Origin: an uncultured Clostridia bacterium
Lineage (GTDB): Bacteria; Bacillota; Clostridia; Oscillospirales; CAG-272
Assembly: GCA_944381085.1 (NCBI GenBank)
Contig: CALWJX010000008.1
Location: forward strand, 1 to 62,472
Direction: 5' to 3'
Length of the DNA stretch: 62,472 bases
Part shown: positions 32,871 to 42,929 of the stretch, one piece after another
How positions within the stretch are numbered: position 1 is the first letter of the stretch
Layout of the letters: each line of letters opens with the position of its first letter
Position numbers and translations under genes: made by a program
The notes under the pieces: model-generated
Database searches by the model: none
Seen by the model: only the letters and a program-made list of their open reading frames with translations
What the model was told of the DNA's origin: nothing

Positions 32871-33548
32871 ATGAAAACATATGAAAACCCGCCGGTAAAA
32901 ATTTTGTATGAAGACAGTTTTCTGATAATTTGCGAAAAGCCTGTGGGATTGGCTTCACAGTATGCGGACGGCGGCGATTCCTTGCCCGAAAGACTTTTGA
33001 AGTATTTGGGAGAAGACGCTTATGTCGGCGTGGTACACCGCCTCGACGTCGGAACCGGAGGCGTGATTATATATGCAAAAAACAGGGATATCAGCCAAAA
33101 GCTTTCAGATATGATCTCACAGAGGAAGTATAAAAAGGAATATCTTGCGGTTATTGACGGAAAAATCGCGGACGACAAGGGGATTCTGCACGATTTTTTG
33201 TATCATGATAAGGGAAAGAACAAGTCGTATGTGGTAAAAGGCTCAAGAAAAGGCGCAAAGGAAGCAAAACTTGAATATACGGTTCTGTCGGAGACTGTTT
33301 TCGGCGAGAAAGCAAAAAGTCTTGTAAGAATAAACCTTTTGACCGGGCGGACACACCAGATAAGGGTTCAGTTTGCCCATGCGGGTCATCCCGTCTGCGG
33401 AGACGGAAAGTACGGAAGCCGTGACAACAGATGCTCATGCGCTCTTTGGGCGCATAGGTGCGAATTTGTACATCCCGTAACCGGAGTGACTGTTGAGGCT
33501 GTCAGTTGTCCGCCGGATAAATATCCGTGGAACCTTTTTGATATTTGA
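32871..33548 (+). CDS. RluA-family pseudouridine synthase
   Basis: This 225-residue pseudouridine synthase isomerises uridine in rRNA or tRNA. The catalytic block is HRLDVGTGG (residues 56-64, Asp59). It differs from the more usual HRLDxxTSG by Gly for Ser, so it is a slight variant. Later blocks are LLTGRTHQIRVQFAHAGHPVCGDGKYG and the C-terminal LWAHRCEFVHPVTG. There is no S4 domain. The target site cannot be predicted. AGAGAAAAG precedes the ATG. It is separated from the ribosomal-protein operon by a terminator. Confidence 0.9.
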   Translation: MKTYENPPVKILYEDSFLIICEKPVGLASQYADGGDSLPERLLKYLGEDAYVGVVHRLDVGTGGVIIYAKNRDISQKLSDMISQRKYKKEYLAVIDGKIADDKGILHDFLYHDKGKNKSYVVKGSRKGAKEAKLEYTVLSETVFGEKAKSLVRINLLTGRTHQIRVQFAHAGHPVCGDGKYGSRDNRCSCALWAHRCEFVHPVTGVTVEAVSCPPDKYPWNLFDI

Positions 33549-33643
33549 ATTTTACACGGGTCCGGGTTATAAGAGGTTTGATTATGTATGTCTTTATGAC
33601 ATAAAATAAAAATAAAATCCATTTTTTGAAAGGATACATAAGT

Positions 33644-34981
33644 ATGGCAGGTGAGAATATTTTTCCGGAAAATTTTCTGTGGGGGCTTGCGACGAGCGCG
33701 GGTCAGATAGAGGGCGGCGCTCTTGAGGACGGCAGGAGCGAAAGCATATGGGATGTTTTCGCGAAAAAGCCGGGAAAGATTTTTCAGGGTCAGACGCCCG
33801 AGGTCGCGTGCGACAGCTATAATCGCTTTGAGCGCGACCTTGATATGCTCAAATGGATAGGGGTAAACAGCTATCGGATGTCTGTCTCATGGTCGAGAGT
33901 TATCCCCGAGGGCGTCGGGCAGCTTAATTCAAAAGGCGTTGATTATTATAAAAGAGCTTTTGAAAAGCTTTTAAACGCCGGTATCACGCCTAATGTGACG
34001 TTATATCATTGGGATCTCCCGCAGGTGCTTGAAGACCGGGGAGGCTGGGTCAACCGTGACAGCATAGAATGGTTCGGGGAGTATGCGGAAAAGATGTTCG
34101 CCGCCTTTGGAGATTTAGTCCCCATGTGGAGTACAATAAATGAGCCTATCGCGACATATGTGGGATACGCGCTGGGAGGCTTTGCCCCCGGACATACCGA
34201 CGAGAAGAGCGGAAATCAGGCAAGGCACAATATACTCGTGGCGCACGGAAAAGCGGTCGAGGCTTTCAGAGCGGCAAATTTGAGCAACGCGCAGATAGGT
34301 ATAGTTATCGATATATGGAAAAGACACGCGCTTACCGACTCGCCCGAAGACGCAAAGCTTGTGACAGATCAGGATGAGCGAAACTGGAAATTTTACTGTG
34401 ACCCGGTACTGTCGGGCAGGTATTCGGATTACATACTTGAACATCTATCTGCCGAGGGAACGCTTATGGATATAGGGCAAAACGACCTTAAGCTGATGTC
34501 AGTCCCCATTGACTTTTTCGGTCTGAACGTGTACAACCGTGTGCCGGTTTCCGTAAATGTAAAGGCGCAGGCGGATTTCTCGCAGGGAGGAAATTTCCTT
34601 AACAACCGCACGGAATACTACCCGCAGGCGCTTTATGAGGCGGTGGTATTGCTACATAAGCTGTATGACATCAAGGTGCCAATATATATCACCGAAAACG
34701 GCACTTATTTTGAGGGTGAGGAGCCTGTCGGCAAAGACGGCATTGTTGATGACGCCGACAGGATAAGGTATATTTCGGGATTTTTGGACAGCCTGAAAAA
34801 AGCGATTTCAGAGGGATACGATATCCGGGGCTATTATCTGTGGAGCCTTATGGACAATTTCGAGTGGTCCGCGGGATTTAACTTCAAATTCGGAATTACG
34901 CAGTGCGACCGCGAAACACTTGAGCTCAAGCCGAAAAAGAGCGCGTATTTCTACAGAGATTACATTAAATCCGCAAAATAA
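33644..34981 (+). CDS. GH1 beta-glucosidase-type glycosidase
   Basis: This 445-residue family 1 glycoside hydrolase cleaves beta-glucosides, or related beta-galactosides, in the cytoplasm. The acid/base glutamate is in TINEP (Glu167) and the nucleophile is in YITENG (Glu350). The N-terminus FPENFLWGLATSAGQIEGG is standard. The ATG at 33644 is chosen because it gives that N-terminus and AAAGG lies 11 bases upstream. It is a non-phospho type by length and by neighbours (no PTS). It is followed by the larger glycosidase with a 29-base gap, so the two are likely co-expressed. The true substrate cannot be told. Confidence 0.93.
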   Translation: MAGENIFPENFLWGLATSAGQIEGGALEDGRSESIWDVFAKKPGKIFQGQTPEVACDSYNRFERDLDMLKWIGVNSYRMSVSWSRVIPEGVGQLNSKGVDYYKRAFEKLLNAGITPNVTLYHWDLPQVLEDRGGWVNRDSIEWFGEYAEKMFAAFGDLVPMWSTINEPIATYVGYALGGFAPGHTDEKSGNQARHNILVAHGKAVEAFRAANLSNAQIGIVIDIWKRHALTDSPEDAKLVTDQDERNWKFYCDPVLSGRYSDYILEHLSAEGTLMDIGQNDLKLMSVPIDFFGLNVYNRVPVSVNVKAQADFSQGGNFLNNRTEYYPQALYEAVVLLHKLYDIKVPIYITENGTYFEGEEPVGKDGIVDDADRIRYISGFLDSLKKAISEGYDIRGYYLWSLMDNFEWSAGFNFKFGITQCDRETLELKPKKSAYFYRDYIKSAK

Positions 34982-35010
34982 AACGCCTGTGTAAGGGAGA
35001 TTATAATAAT

Positions 35011-37611
35011 ATGTATACAAGGCTTACGGATGTCCTTGAGGGGCATGAGGATAATTATTTGCTGCCGTTTTACTGGCAGCACGGAAATCACACCGAACGC
35101 ATACCGGAACAGGTAAAGCGTATATATGACAGCGGGTGCCGGGCGCTTTGTCTTGAATCCAGACCTCATCCTGATTTCTGCGGCGAGGGTTGGTGGCGCG
35201 ACGTTGACATTATTATGGAGCAGGCAAAAAAGCTTGGCATGAAGGTCTGGGTACTTGACGACGACAGATTCCCAACGGGGCACGCCAACGGAGGCATTGA
35301 GAAAAAGCATCCGGAGCTCAGACAGTGGGTGCTTACCGAGAGACATATAGATGTTCTGGGATCCAAAAGACAGGCGTCTGTTATTTGCGACTCGGGAAAT
35401 GATGAAAATATTCTTCTGGGCGTATATGCTTACCGCAGACATCCCGGAGACGATGAAAAATGCTTTTACGAGGGTATAAATATTACGGAGCATGTCAGCG
35501 GAAATTTCCTGACCTGGGATATACCGGAGGGCGTGTGGAGAATATTCTTCTATTACAAGTCGCGCAGAGGAGGAAAGCCCGGATTTATTGACATGATAAA
35601 TCCCGAGTCGGTGGATGTGCTTATAGAAGAGGTATATCAGAAGCACTATGAACATTATAAGGACGAATTCGGAAAAACCTTCGCCGGTTTCTTTTCGGAT
35701 GAACCGCCTTTCGGAAATCAGAGATTCGGTCAGGTACGGGTAGATTACGGAATATACGATTCCCGGATAGGAACCCGTTCTCTGGCGCTTCCGTGGAATG
35801 AAAATGTTGAAAACATCATGAAGCAAAAACTCGGTTTTGACCCTGTGCCTCATCTCAATCTTTTGTGGTTTGAGGACGACAACGACGGCGACAGTCAGTC
35901 GGAATTGCGCTTTGCTTATATGGATACGGTTACGGAGCTTTACAGAGACTGTTTTTCCAAGAGGGTCGGAAACTGGTGCCGTGAGCACAATGTCATGTAT
36001 ATCGGGCATGTGATAGAGGATATGAACAGCCATGCCCATATGGGCGTCAGCGCGGGACATTATTTCCGGTCTCTTGAGGGACAGGATATGAGCGGAATGG
36101 ACATCGTGCTTCATCAGGTCATTCCCGGAATGGCTGATTATACATATACTTCGAGCGCTTCGACGGGTGTGGCTGACGGGGAATTTTACCACTATATACT
36201 TGCGAAGCTGTGCTCGTCTCAGGCGCATCTTACCGGGCATATGGAAGGCAGGGCAATGTGCGAGGTGTTCGGAGCCTACGGCTGGGCTGAAGACCTTCCG
36301 ATGATGAAATGGCTTATGGACTTTTTGCTTGTGCGCGGAGTCAACCATTTTGTCCCTCACGCTTTCTCTCCCGATTATCCCGACCCGGATTGCCCGCCTC
36401 ACTTCGGTGCGGAGGGTAAAGACCCGAGCTTTGAGGGCTTCTGCGCTCTTATGAGATACACCAATAAGGTTTCTCACCTGCTTACGGGAACGGTTCATAA
36501 GGCAAACGCGGCGCTCCTCTATCATGCCGAGGGAGAGTGGGCAGGCAGATACCGCAATGCAATGACCATGCAGAAACCCGCAAAGGTGCTGTATGACAGC
36601 CATATTGATTTTGATATTGTGTCTATGGATATGCTTGAAACGGCGAAGGTTATTGACGGTAAACTGCACATCGCAAAGGAGAGTTTTGACTGTCTTGTGG
36701 TGCCGTATACCGACCATATGCCGAAAAGGCTTGCCGATATAATAAATAAGCATATGCGGGACGGTTTGCGTGTTTTCTTTATTGACGCAAAGCCGGAAAA
36801 CGTGGATTTTGACTGTGAAATCACAGAATGCGGCAATATAGCTCAGAAGCTTACGGAATGCGGTTTTTATGACGTCCGCGCGGAAGGAGATTATCCTCAT
36901 CTCAGAATCTATCATTCTGTCGGAGACGGAAGCCATATATTCATGTTCTTCAACGAGGACGGCGCTTCTGCGGCTGACACATATGTAAAACTGCCGTGCG
37001 CGGGCGAGTATGCGGTGCTTGACCTCTTGGGTGGGACAATATGTTCGGGCAGCACTTCCGACGGTCGGATAAAAATAAATCTTGTCCCGTATGAATCACG
37101 TATAGTTATTTTTACCGAGGGAACGTCACGGTTTGTCCGGTATAATGAAAATCAAAAGTATCTGTCCGTAAAACTTGAACCCGAATACTCGCTTGAGCTG
37201 GCGGAGTCGGAAAATATGAATGAATTTGTTCGCGCCGGAAATTTCGACAGTTTCTTCAATATTACCTCAAAGGATTTCAGACCGGAATTTTCGGGTAAAA
37301 TGCGCTACGTCTTTAAGTTCAATGCCGATATTCCAGGCGGCAACGAAAAAGTTTTGCTCGATTTGGGAGAAGTGGGAAGCGTTGCTTCGGTAAAAATCAA
37401 CGGGGAAGAAAGCGGCGTCAGGATATGTCCTCCGTACAGCTTTGATATTACAAAGCAGGTTAAAGACGGCGAAAATACAGCCGAGATTGTGGTGTCCAAC
37501 ACTCTTGCGTATAAGGTAAGAGACGCGTTTTCAGGCTTTCTCGCCATATCTCCCTCAGGTATTTTAGGAGATGTTACTCTTAAGTTTGTATCGAAATCCT
37601 CGGATACCTGA
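35011..37611 (+). CDS. Putative glycoside hydrolase, GH106-like
   Basis: This 866-residue protein appears to have a TIM-barrel-like catalytic region followed by beta-sandwich domains. Blocks include RPHPDFCGEGWWRDVD, GMKVWVLDDDRFPTGHA, FAGFFSDEPPFG and GHVIEDMNSHAHMGVSAGHYF. These resemble the large alpha-rhamnosidase-like (GH106) and related families with a catalytic region rich in acidic pairs. The C-terminus (LLDLGEVGSVASVKINGEES to SGILGDVTLKF) is a galactose-binding-like domain that would hold carbohydrate. No signal peptide is present, so it is intracellular. It is 29 bases behind the GH1 gene, suggesting a two-enzyme pathway for a plant or host glycan. The family call is tentative. Confidence 0.62.
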   Translation: MYTRLTDVLEGHEDNYLLPFYWQHGNHTERIPEQVKRIYDSGCRALCLESRPHPDFCGEGWWRDVDIIMEQAKKLGMKVWVLDDDRFPTGHANGGIEKKHPELRQWVLTERHIDVLGSKRQASVICDSGNDENILLGVYAYRRHPGDDEKCFYEGINITEHVSGNFLTWDIPEGVWRIFFYYKSRRGGKPGFIDMINPESVDVLIEEVYQKHYEHYKDEFGKTFAGFFSDEPPFGNQRFGQVRVDYGIYDSRIGTRSLALPWNENVENIMKQKLGFDPVPHLNLLWFEDDNDGDSQSELRFAYMDTVTELYRDCFSKRVGNWCREHNVMYIGHVIEDMNSHAHMGVSAGHYFRSLEGQDMSGMDIVLHQVIPGMADYTYTSSASTGVADGEFYHYILAKLCSSQAHLTGHMEGRAMCEVFGAYGWAEDLPMMKWLMDFLLVRGVNHFVPHAFSPDYPDPDCPPHFGAEGKDPSFEGFCALMRYTNKVSHLLTGTVHKANAALLYHAEGEWAGRYRNAMTMQKPAKVLYDSHIDFDIVSMDMLETAKVIDGKLHIAKESFDCLVVPYTDHMPKRLADIINKHMRDGLRVFFIDAKPENVDFDCEITECGNIAQKLTECGFYDVRAEGDYPHLRIYHSVGDGSHIFMFFNEDGASAADTYVKLPCAGEYAVLDLLGGTICSGSTSDGRIKINLVPYESRIVIFTEGTSRFVRYNENQKYLSVKLEPEYSLELAESENMNEFVRAGNFDSFFNITSKDFRPEFSGKMRYVFKFNADIPGGNEKVLLDLGEVGSVASVKINGEESGVRICPPYSFDITKQVKDGENTAEIVVSNTLAYKVRDAFSGFLAISPSGILGDVTLKFVSKSSDT

Positions 37612-37695
37612 ATTTTTCAACCCAAATAATCTGTCGGCGGCATGAAATCACTGTTTGCACACGTGTCGCCGATAAATTGAACGGAATATCTCCGC

Positions 37696-38439
37696 TCAGC
37701 TTTCGCCGGGAGTGAGATATTCCATTACGGAATTGAAAATGACAAACGCTATCTGTCTGCGGTATTCGCGGTTTTCAAGTTTTTCCGCCTCGGCGGGATT
37801 TGAAAGAAATCCGCATTCGACAAGAACGCTCGGAGAATCGGAGCGGTGGAGCAAATAGATGTTGCTGCCGGCTTTCTTTATTTTGCGGTTGTTTTCGGAC
37901 TGAAGAATTTTCGCACCGTCCTGTATAAGCTTTGCGATTTTCTCGGATTCTTCGTTATTGGGGGAATACCATACCTGAAGCCCGTCGTATCTGGGGTCGG
38001 TAAAGGCGTTCATATGTATGCTTAAAAAAATACTGTCCGGAGTTTTTTCCGCTATGCTTAATCGGGCAGCAAGGTCGAGCATCTTTTTTCTGCCTTTAAA
38101 ATCTATATTCCGGTTGTAAAGCAATCTGTCGTCGGTGCGGGTCATAACCACGTTTACGCCGTTTGCCGTAAACATGTCGTAAAGCATCATGGAAATGTCA
38201 AGATTGACGTCTTTTTCGTAAAGCCCCGCCGCGCTTGACGCTCCTCCGTCCTCACCGCCGTGACCGGCGTCGATTACTACGGTGAGCATTTTGTCGGCGG
38301 TTTTTGGGTCGTCCTCAAATACATCGGAGGTTCCGTTTTTCATTGATCCGCAGACAAAGACGCAAAAAAGAGCTGTCAAAACCGATATGATCAGAAAATA
38401 AACCGTAAATTTTATAAAGAACGTATTTTGAGTTTTCAT
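37696..38439 (-). CDS. cwlD: N-acetylmuramoyl-L-alanine amidase, CwlD type
   Basis: This 247-residue amidase_3 enzyme has an N-terminal membrane anchor or signal segment (FTVYFLIISVLTALFCVFVC, about 11-30) and then the catalytic domain. Zinc ligands are in DAGHGG (His60) and LYEKDVN (Glu75), a histidine is in SIHMNAF, and a late acid is in VLVECGFLSN. It cleaves the amide between MurNAc and the stem peptide; CwlD makes muramic-delta-lactam in spore cortex. Whether it is the sporulation enzyme or another amidase cannot be told here. The ATG at 38439 has AAGGA 5 bases upstream. It is convergent with the GH106-like gene. Confidence 0.87.
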   Translation of the reverse strand: MKTQNTFFIKFTVYFLIISVLTALFCVFVCGSMKNGTSDVFEDDPKTADKMLTVVIDAGHGGEDGGASSAAGLYEKDVNLDISMMLYDMFTANGVNVVMTRTDDRLLYNRNIDFKGRKKMLDLAARLSIAEKTPDSIFLSIHMNAFTDPRYDGLQVWYSPNNEESEKIAKLIQDGAKILQSENNRKIKKAGSNIYLLHRSDSPSVLVECGFLSNPAEAEKLENREYRRQIAFVIFNSVMEYLTPGES

Positions 38440-38550
38440 ATTTATCCTTATGTAAATTTTCAAGTGATATATTTTATTCCCGAAGATATGGGTTTATGCG
38501 GGATTAAAAAATACAACCGAAAATAATATCACTTTAGTGCAAAAAATCAA

Positions 38551-38579
38551 TTGACTTTTTCGGCAAAAATTGATATAAT
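38551..38579 (+). promoter_or_regulatory. Sigma-A promoter of guaB
   Basis: TTGACT (38551-38556) and TATAAT (38574-38579) are separated by 17 bases. Its leader is only about 30 bases, so no riboswitch can be in it. Confidence 0.8.
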
Positions 38580-38614
38580 AAACTAATAATCAGTTAGTTT
38601 GTATCGGAGGTTAA

Positions 38615-40084
<1,470 letters not shown>

Positions 40085-40173
40085 TTGCGGAATTTTGACC
40101 GCTGTATTCCGGCTGCGCGGGGATTTTGAGTCGCTGTGTACCGGAGTATATACCGGCAAAATCCGGTAACATA

Positions 40174-40213
40174 AAAAGCAAGGACAATCAATAAAGCTGT
40201 CCTTGCTTTTTTA
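40174..40213 (+). terminator. Intrinsic terminator of guaB
   Basis: AAAGCAAGGACA pairs with TGTCCTTGCTTT (12 bp, 11-base loop) and is followed by TTTTA. It lies about 90 bases after the guaB stop. Confidence 0.88.
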
Positions 40214-40316
40214 TGTGTTATTTTCGGCATACAGAGTTTTTGCCGGCGCTTTGCTGTTACGTTTAGCCTGCAATCAGCATGTCCGAACTTTCGGGTTTTA
40301 TCCGCGCCCGGAGTTA

Positions 40317-41105
40317 TTATCCGAGCGCGACGTCCAATATCATCATAATTACAAAGCCTGTCATTACTCCCCAAGTTCCGTAATGCGGATATTTTAAAAG
40401 CTTGGTGTCCGGAATCAGGTCTTCCGCCACAACAAAAATCATGGCTCCCGCCGCAAGCGACAAGAACCACGGCTGCGCGGCAACGAGATTTGAAGCGAGA
40501 AAATACCCGACAACCGCGAACACAGGCTCCACCACACCGCTACCCGCACCGTACAAAAACGCTTTTTTGCGGCTGCCGGTGGCGTTTTTAATTGGAAGTG
40601 ACACCGCCGTGCCCTCCGGAAAATTCTGTATCGCCATTCCGAGCGCAAGCCCAAGCGCGGAAATAAATGCCCCGTGCTCTCCCGACGCACCCGCCGCGCC
40701 GAACGCGAACCCGACGGCAAGCCCCTCGGGAATATTGTGAATCGTCACCGCGAGAAAGAGCTTCGCCGATTTTTTCAGATTACTGTGCGGTCCTTCTTCT
40801 TCATTCGTACCGCCATGAATATGCGGGACAATTTTATCGATTACCACCATAAAGATTCCGCCGACGATAAATCCGACCGCTGCGGGAACAAAACTCCAAT
40901 TTCCGTACGATTCCGCTCCGTCAATGGAAGGAATGAGCAGCGACCAGACAGACGCCGCGACCATTACACCCGAGGCAAAGCCCAAAATCAGCGCGTTCAG
41001 CTTCGGGGACATTTCCTTTCTGAAAAAGAATACCAACGACGCCCCGGCGGTCGTCGCCAGAAAAATTATCGAAAAACCTATAACAGTCAACAGTGTATTG
41101 CTCAA
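40317..41105 (-). CDS. ZIP family metal transporter
   Basis: This ZIP permease of about 262 residues has about eight membrane segments and the family's metal-coordinating helices HNIPEGLAVG and QNFPEGTAVS. A short His/Glu-rich loop near residues 95-105 (VPHIHGGTNEEE) may bind metal. It moves zinc or other divalent ions such as iron or manganese into the cytoplasm. The start is a TTG at 41105 following AGGAGGG with 7 bases of spacing; a TTG at 41111 is too close to it. It is transcribed alone and converges on guaB. Confidence 0.88.
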   Translation of the reverse strand: MSNTLLTVIGFSIIFLATTAGASLVFFFRKEMSPKLNALILGFASGVMVAASVWSLLIPSIDGAESYGNWSFVPAAVGFIVGGIFMVVIDKIVPHIHGGTNEEEGPHSNLKKSAKLFLAVTIHNIPEGLAVGFAFGAAGASGEHGAFISALGLALGMAIQNFPEGTAVSLPIKNATGSRKKAFLYGAGSGVVEPVFAVVGYFLASNLVAAQPWFLSLAAGAMIFVVAEDLIPDTKLLKYPHYGTWGVMTGFVIMMILDVALG

Positions 41106-41362
41106 TTTCAACCCTCCTTTTTCTAACTGCTTTAATTTATTATTTCACACCATATAAATTATATCACACATATTTGTATTTTACAATAGGATTGTAAGCT
41201 TTTTGTTCCTGAAAACGTATATTGTAATAGACTGTATTTTTAATTTTATACCCGAATTAATTAAATATATCAAATTGACGAAGGCGGGATAATTTCAATC
41301 ATAACCCAATAATGTTTTTGAAAAATTCTTCTCCGGAAAACCGATAAAGTTGACAAATTCTA

Positions 41363-41391
41363 TTGACAAAATAAAGAATATATGGTATAAT
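41363..41391 (+). promoter_or_regulatory. Sigma-A promoter of rpsF-ssb-rpsR
   Basis: TTGACA (41363-41368) and TATAAT (41386-41391) are separated by exactly 17 bases. A second TTGACA-like site lies just upstream at about 41350. Confidence 0.85.
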
Positions 41392-41402
41392 ATCAAAATG
41401 GT

Positions 41403-41457
41403 ACGGCTTAAATTTGTACAAGCCGTCTCTCTACCGCACAACTGTTTACCGTGCGGT
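41403..41457 (+). promoter_or_regulatory. Candidate S6:S18 ribosomal-protein leader
   Basis: Two stems lie in the leader: ACGGCTT/AAGCCGT (41403-41426) and ACCGCAC/GTGCGGT (41433-41457). The second has a loop rich in C. A hairpin of this kind just before rpsF is the binding site of the S6:S18 complex for autoregulation in many bacteria; this fits by position and stem shape. The rest of 41106-41486 is AT-rich and empty. Confidence 0.5.
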
Positions 41458-41486
41458 CGTTTCTAAGTCCATAGGGAGGTGTAAAA

Positions 41487-41963
41487 ATGGAAAACGCAAT
41501 CAATTCTTATGAAACCTTGTTCATCACCGACATAAGCGCGGGTGAAGAGGCCGCCAAGGCAACGATTGACAAGTTTACGGCATTGATAAGCGCTAATGCC
41601 GCTGAGGTCATTGAGGTTTCCGAGTGGGGCAAAAAACGTCTCGCTTATCCTATCAATGACAAGCCGGAGGGCGCGTATACCGTTGTGACTTTCAAGGCTG
41701 CTCCTTCTTTTATTTCTGAGCTGGAACGTCTTTTCAACATTGACGAGACTGTCATGCGCTCTCTTACAATCAAGCTCGATTTTGAGCCCGTCGCTAAGAG
41801 CGCCGCTAAGATAGGAGAGGCGCTCAAAGAGGCAGAAGCAGAGGAAAATGCCGAAGCAGAGGCGGAAAATGCGGAAAGCTCTGTTGCCGCAGACGCCGGT
41901 GAAGTCGAAAATGCCGACGATGCCAAAGCGGAAGACGTCGCGCCCGCGTCCGACCCCGAATGA
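41487..41963 (+). CDS. rpsF: 30S ribosomal protein S6
   Basis: This S6 is 158 residues long against about 95-105 in most bacteria. The core (residues 1 to about 110) is normal, with INSYETLFIT, EWGKKRLAYPIND and EGAYTVVTFKA. The remaining 45 or so residues are a strongly acidic, Ala/Glu-rich tail (EAEAEENAEAEAENAESS) that is probably disordered. GGGAGG lies 9 bases before the ATG. It starts the classical rpsF-ssb-rpsR operon. Confidence 0.96.
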   Translation: MENAINSYETLFITDISAGEEAAKATIDKFTALISANAAEVIEVSEWGKKRLAYPINDKPEGAYTVVTFKAAPSFISELERLFNIDETVMRSLTIKLDFEPVAKSAAKIGEALKEAEAEENAEAEAENAESSVAADAGEVENADDAKAEDVAPASDPE

Positions 41964-41989
41964 TTTCGGTCGGGTTTCGGAGGTAGAGC

Positions 41990-42442
41990 ATGGCAAACTT
42001 TAATTTAAATAAAGTAATACTCGGCGGCAGGCTTACCGCCGACCCTGAGCTGAAGCAGACGCAAAGCGGGATAGCGGTCGTGTCGTTTACCATTGCGGTT
42101 AACCGCAGGTACTCAAAGGATTCGGCGCAGCAAAACGAATCCGATTTCTTCAACGTAACGGCGTGGAGAGCGACCGCGGAGTTTGTTTCCCGCTATTTCA
42201 GAAAGGGTTCATCAATCTGCATTACCGGATCTATACAAAACAGAAACTGGGTGGATCAGGAAGGACAAAAGCATTACAGAACCGACATTGTGGCGGATGA
42301 GGTAATGTTTGTTGACAGCAGATCCGATTCCTCGGCGGCGTCGGATTCTTTCGGTTCTGCTCCGACGCCCTCATTTTCCTCTCCGTCAGGCTCGGCTCCT
42401 AAATTTGAGGAAATAAAAACAGACGACGATCTCCCGTTCTGA
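41990..42442 (+). CDS. ssb: Single-stranded DNA-binding protein
   Basis: This 150-residue SSB has an OB-fold (residues 1 to about 105) starting NLNKVILGGRLTADPELKQT, with FFNVTAWRATAEFV and KGSSICITGSI. A Ser/Pro-rich linker and the conserved acidic tip DDDLPF follow, the site that binds partner proteins. It sits between rpsF and rpsR, the normal order. Coverage of single-stranded DNA at replication forks is established for the family. Confidence 0.96.
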   Translation: MANFNLNKVILGGRLTADPELKQTQSGIAVVSFTIAVNRRYSKDSAQQNESDFFNVTAWRATAEFVSRYFRKGSSICITGSIQNRNWVDQEGQKHYRTDIVADEVMFVDSRSDSSAASDSFGSAPTPSFSSPSGSAPKFEEIKTDDDLPF

Positions 42443-42487
42443 GTCTGTCGTCACGAAGATTTTAACATAACAAAGGAGGATTATACG

Positions 42488-42739
42488 ATGGATAAGGCTG
42501 AAAACACTCGTGCGGCGCGCCCTGTTGTCCGCAAGAGAAAAAAGGTCTGCATCTTTTGCGCAGATAAAGTATCTTATATAGATTACAAGGATTCCGCAAA
42601 GCTGAAAAAGTTTATCAGCGAGCGCGGTAAAATTCTTCCCAGAAGAATTTCGGGAACCTGTGCTCTGCATCAGCGTGAGCTCAACACCGCTATCAAGCGC
42701 GCTCGTCAGGTAGCTCTGCTTCCTTACGTAACAGACTGA
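42488..42739 (+). CDS. rpsR: 30S ribosomal protein S18
   Basis: This 83-residue S18 has [39 protein letters not shown] and [20 protein letters not shown], all standard. Cys residues in the N-terminus mark the zinc-type form. GGAGG lies upstream of the ATG at 42488. It is the last gene of the rpsF operon. Confidence 0.97.
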   Translation: MDKAENTRAARPVVRKRKKVCIFCADKVSYIDYKDSAKLKKFISERGKILPRRISGTCALHQRELNTAIKRARQVALLPYVTD

Positions 42740-42885
42740 AAAGGTCTGAAAATTTGCAAGGAAAGATTGCTGACAAACACATTTGCAGATTTTTGCAACA
42801 GTGCGTAGCAGTATCGTCGTGTATCGGCGATAAGACTGACGCTTAAGATCTGATATGAGATCCGCCCGAAAAGGCGGGGTATTAT

Positions 42886-42922
42886 GAAAGAAGACTGGCT
42901 CAATTTGAGTCAGTCTTCTTTC
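42886..42922. terminator. Hairpin between rpsR and the citrate synthase fusion gene
   Basis: GAAAGAAGACTG pairs with CAGTCTTCTTTC and the stem continues through CTCA/TGAG, giving a long hairpin between two converging genes. Long T-runs are lacking, so its terminator strength is uncertain. A smaller CCGCC/GGCGG stem sits at about 42862-42878. Confidence 0.5.
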
Positions 42923-42929
42923 ATTCAAT

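Noticed and set aside
34960..36936. A long open frame of over 650 codons on the minus strand, opposite the GH106-like gene
   Set aside because: It is antisense to a well-supported gene with ribosome binding site and motifs. Its predicted product is rich in His, Arg and Ile with no known domain, as expected from a reverse-complement shadow of a codon-biased gene.
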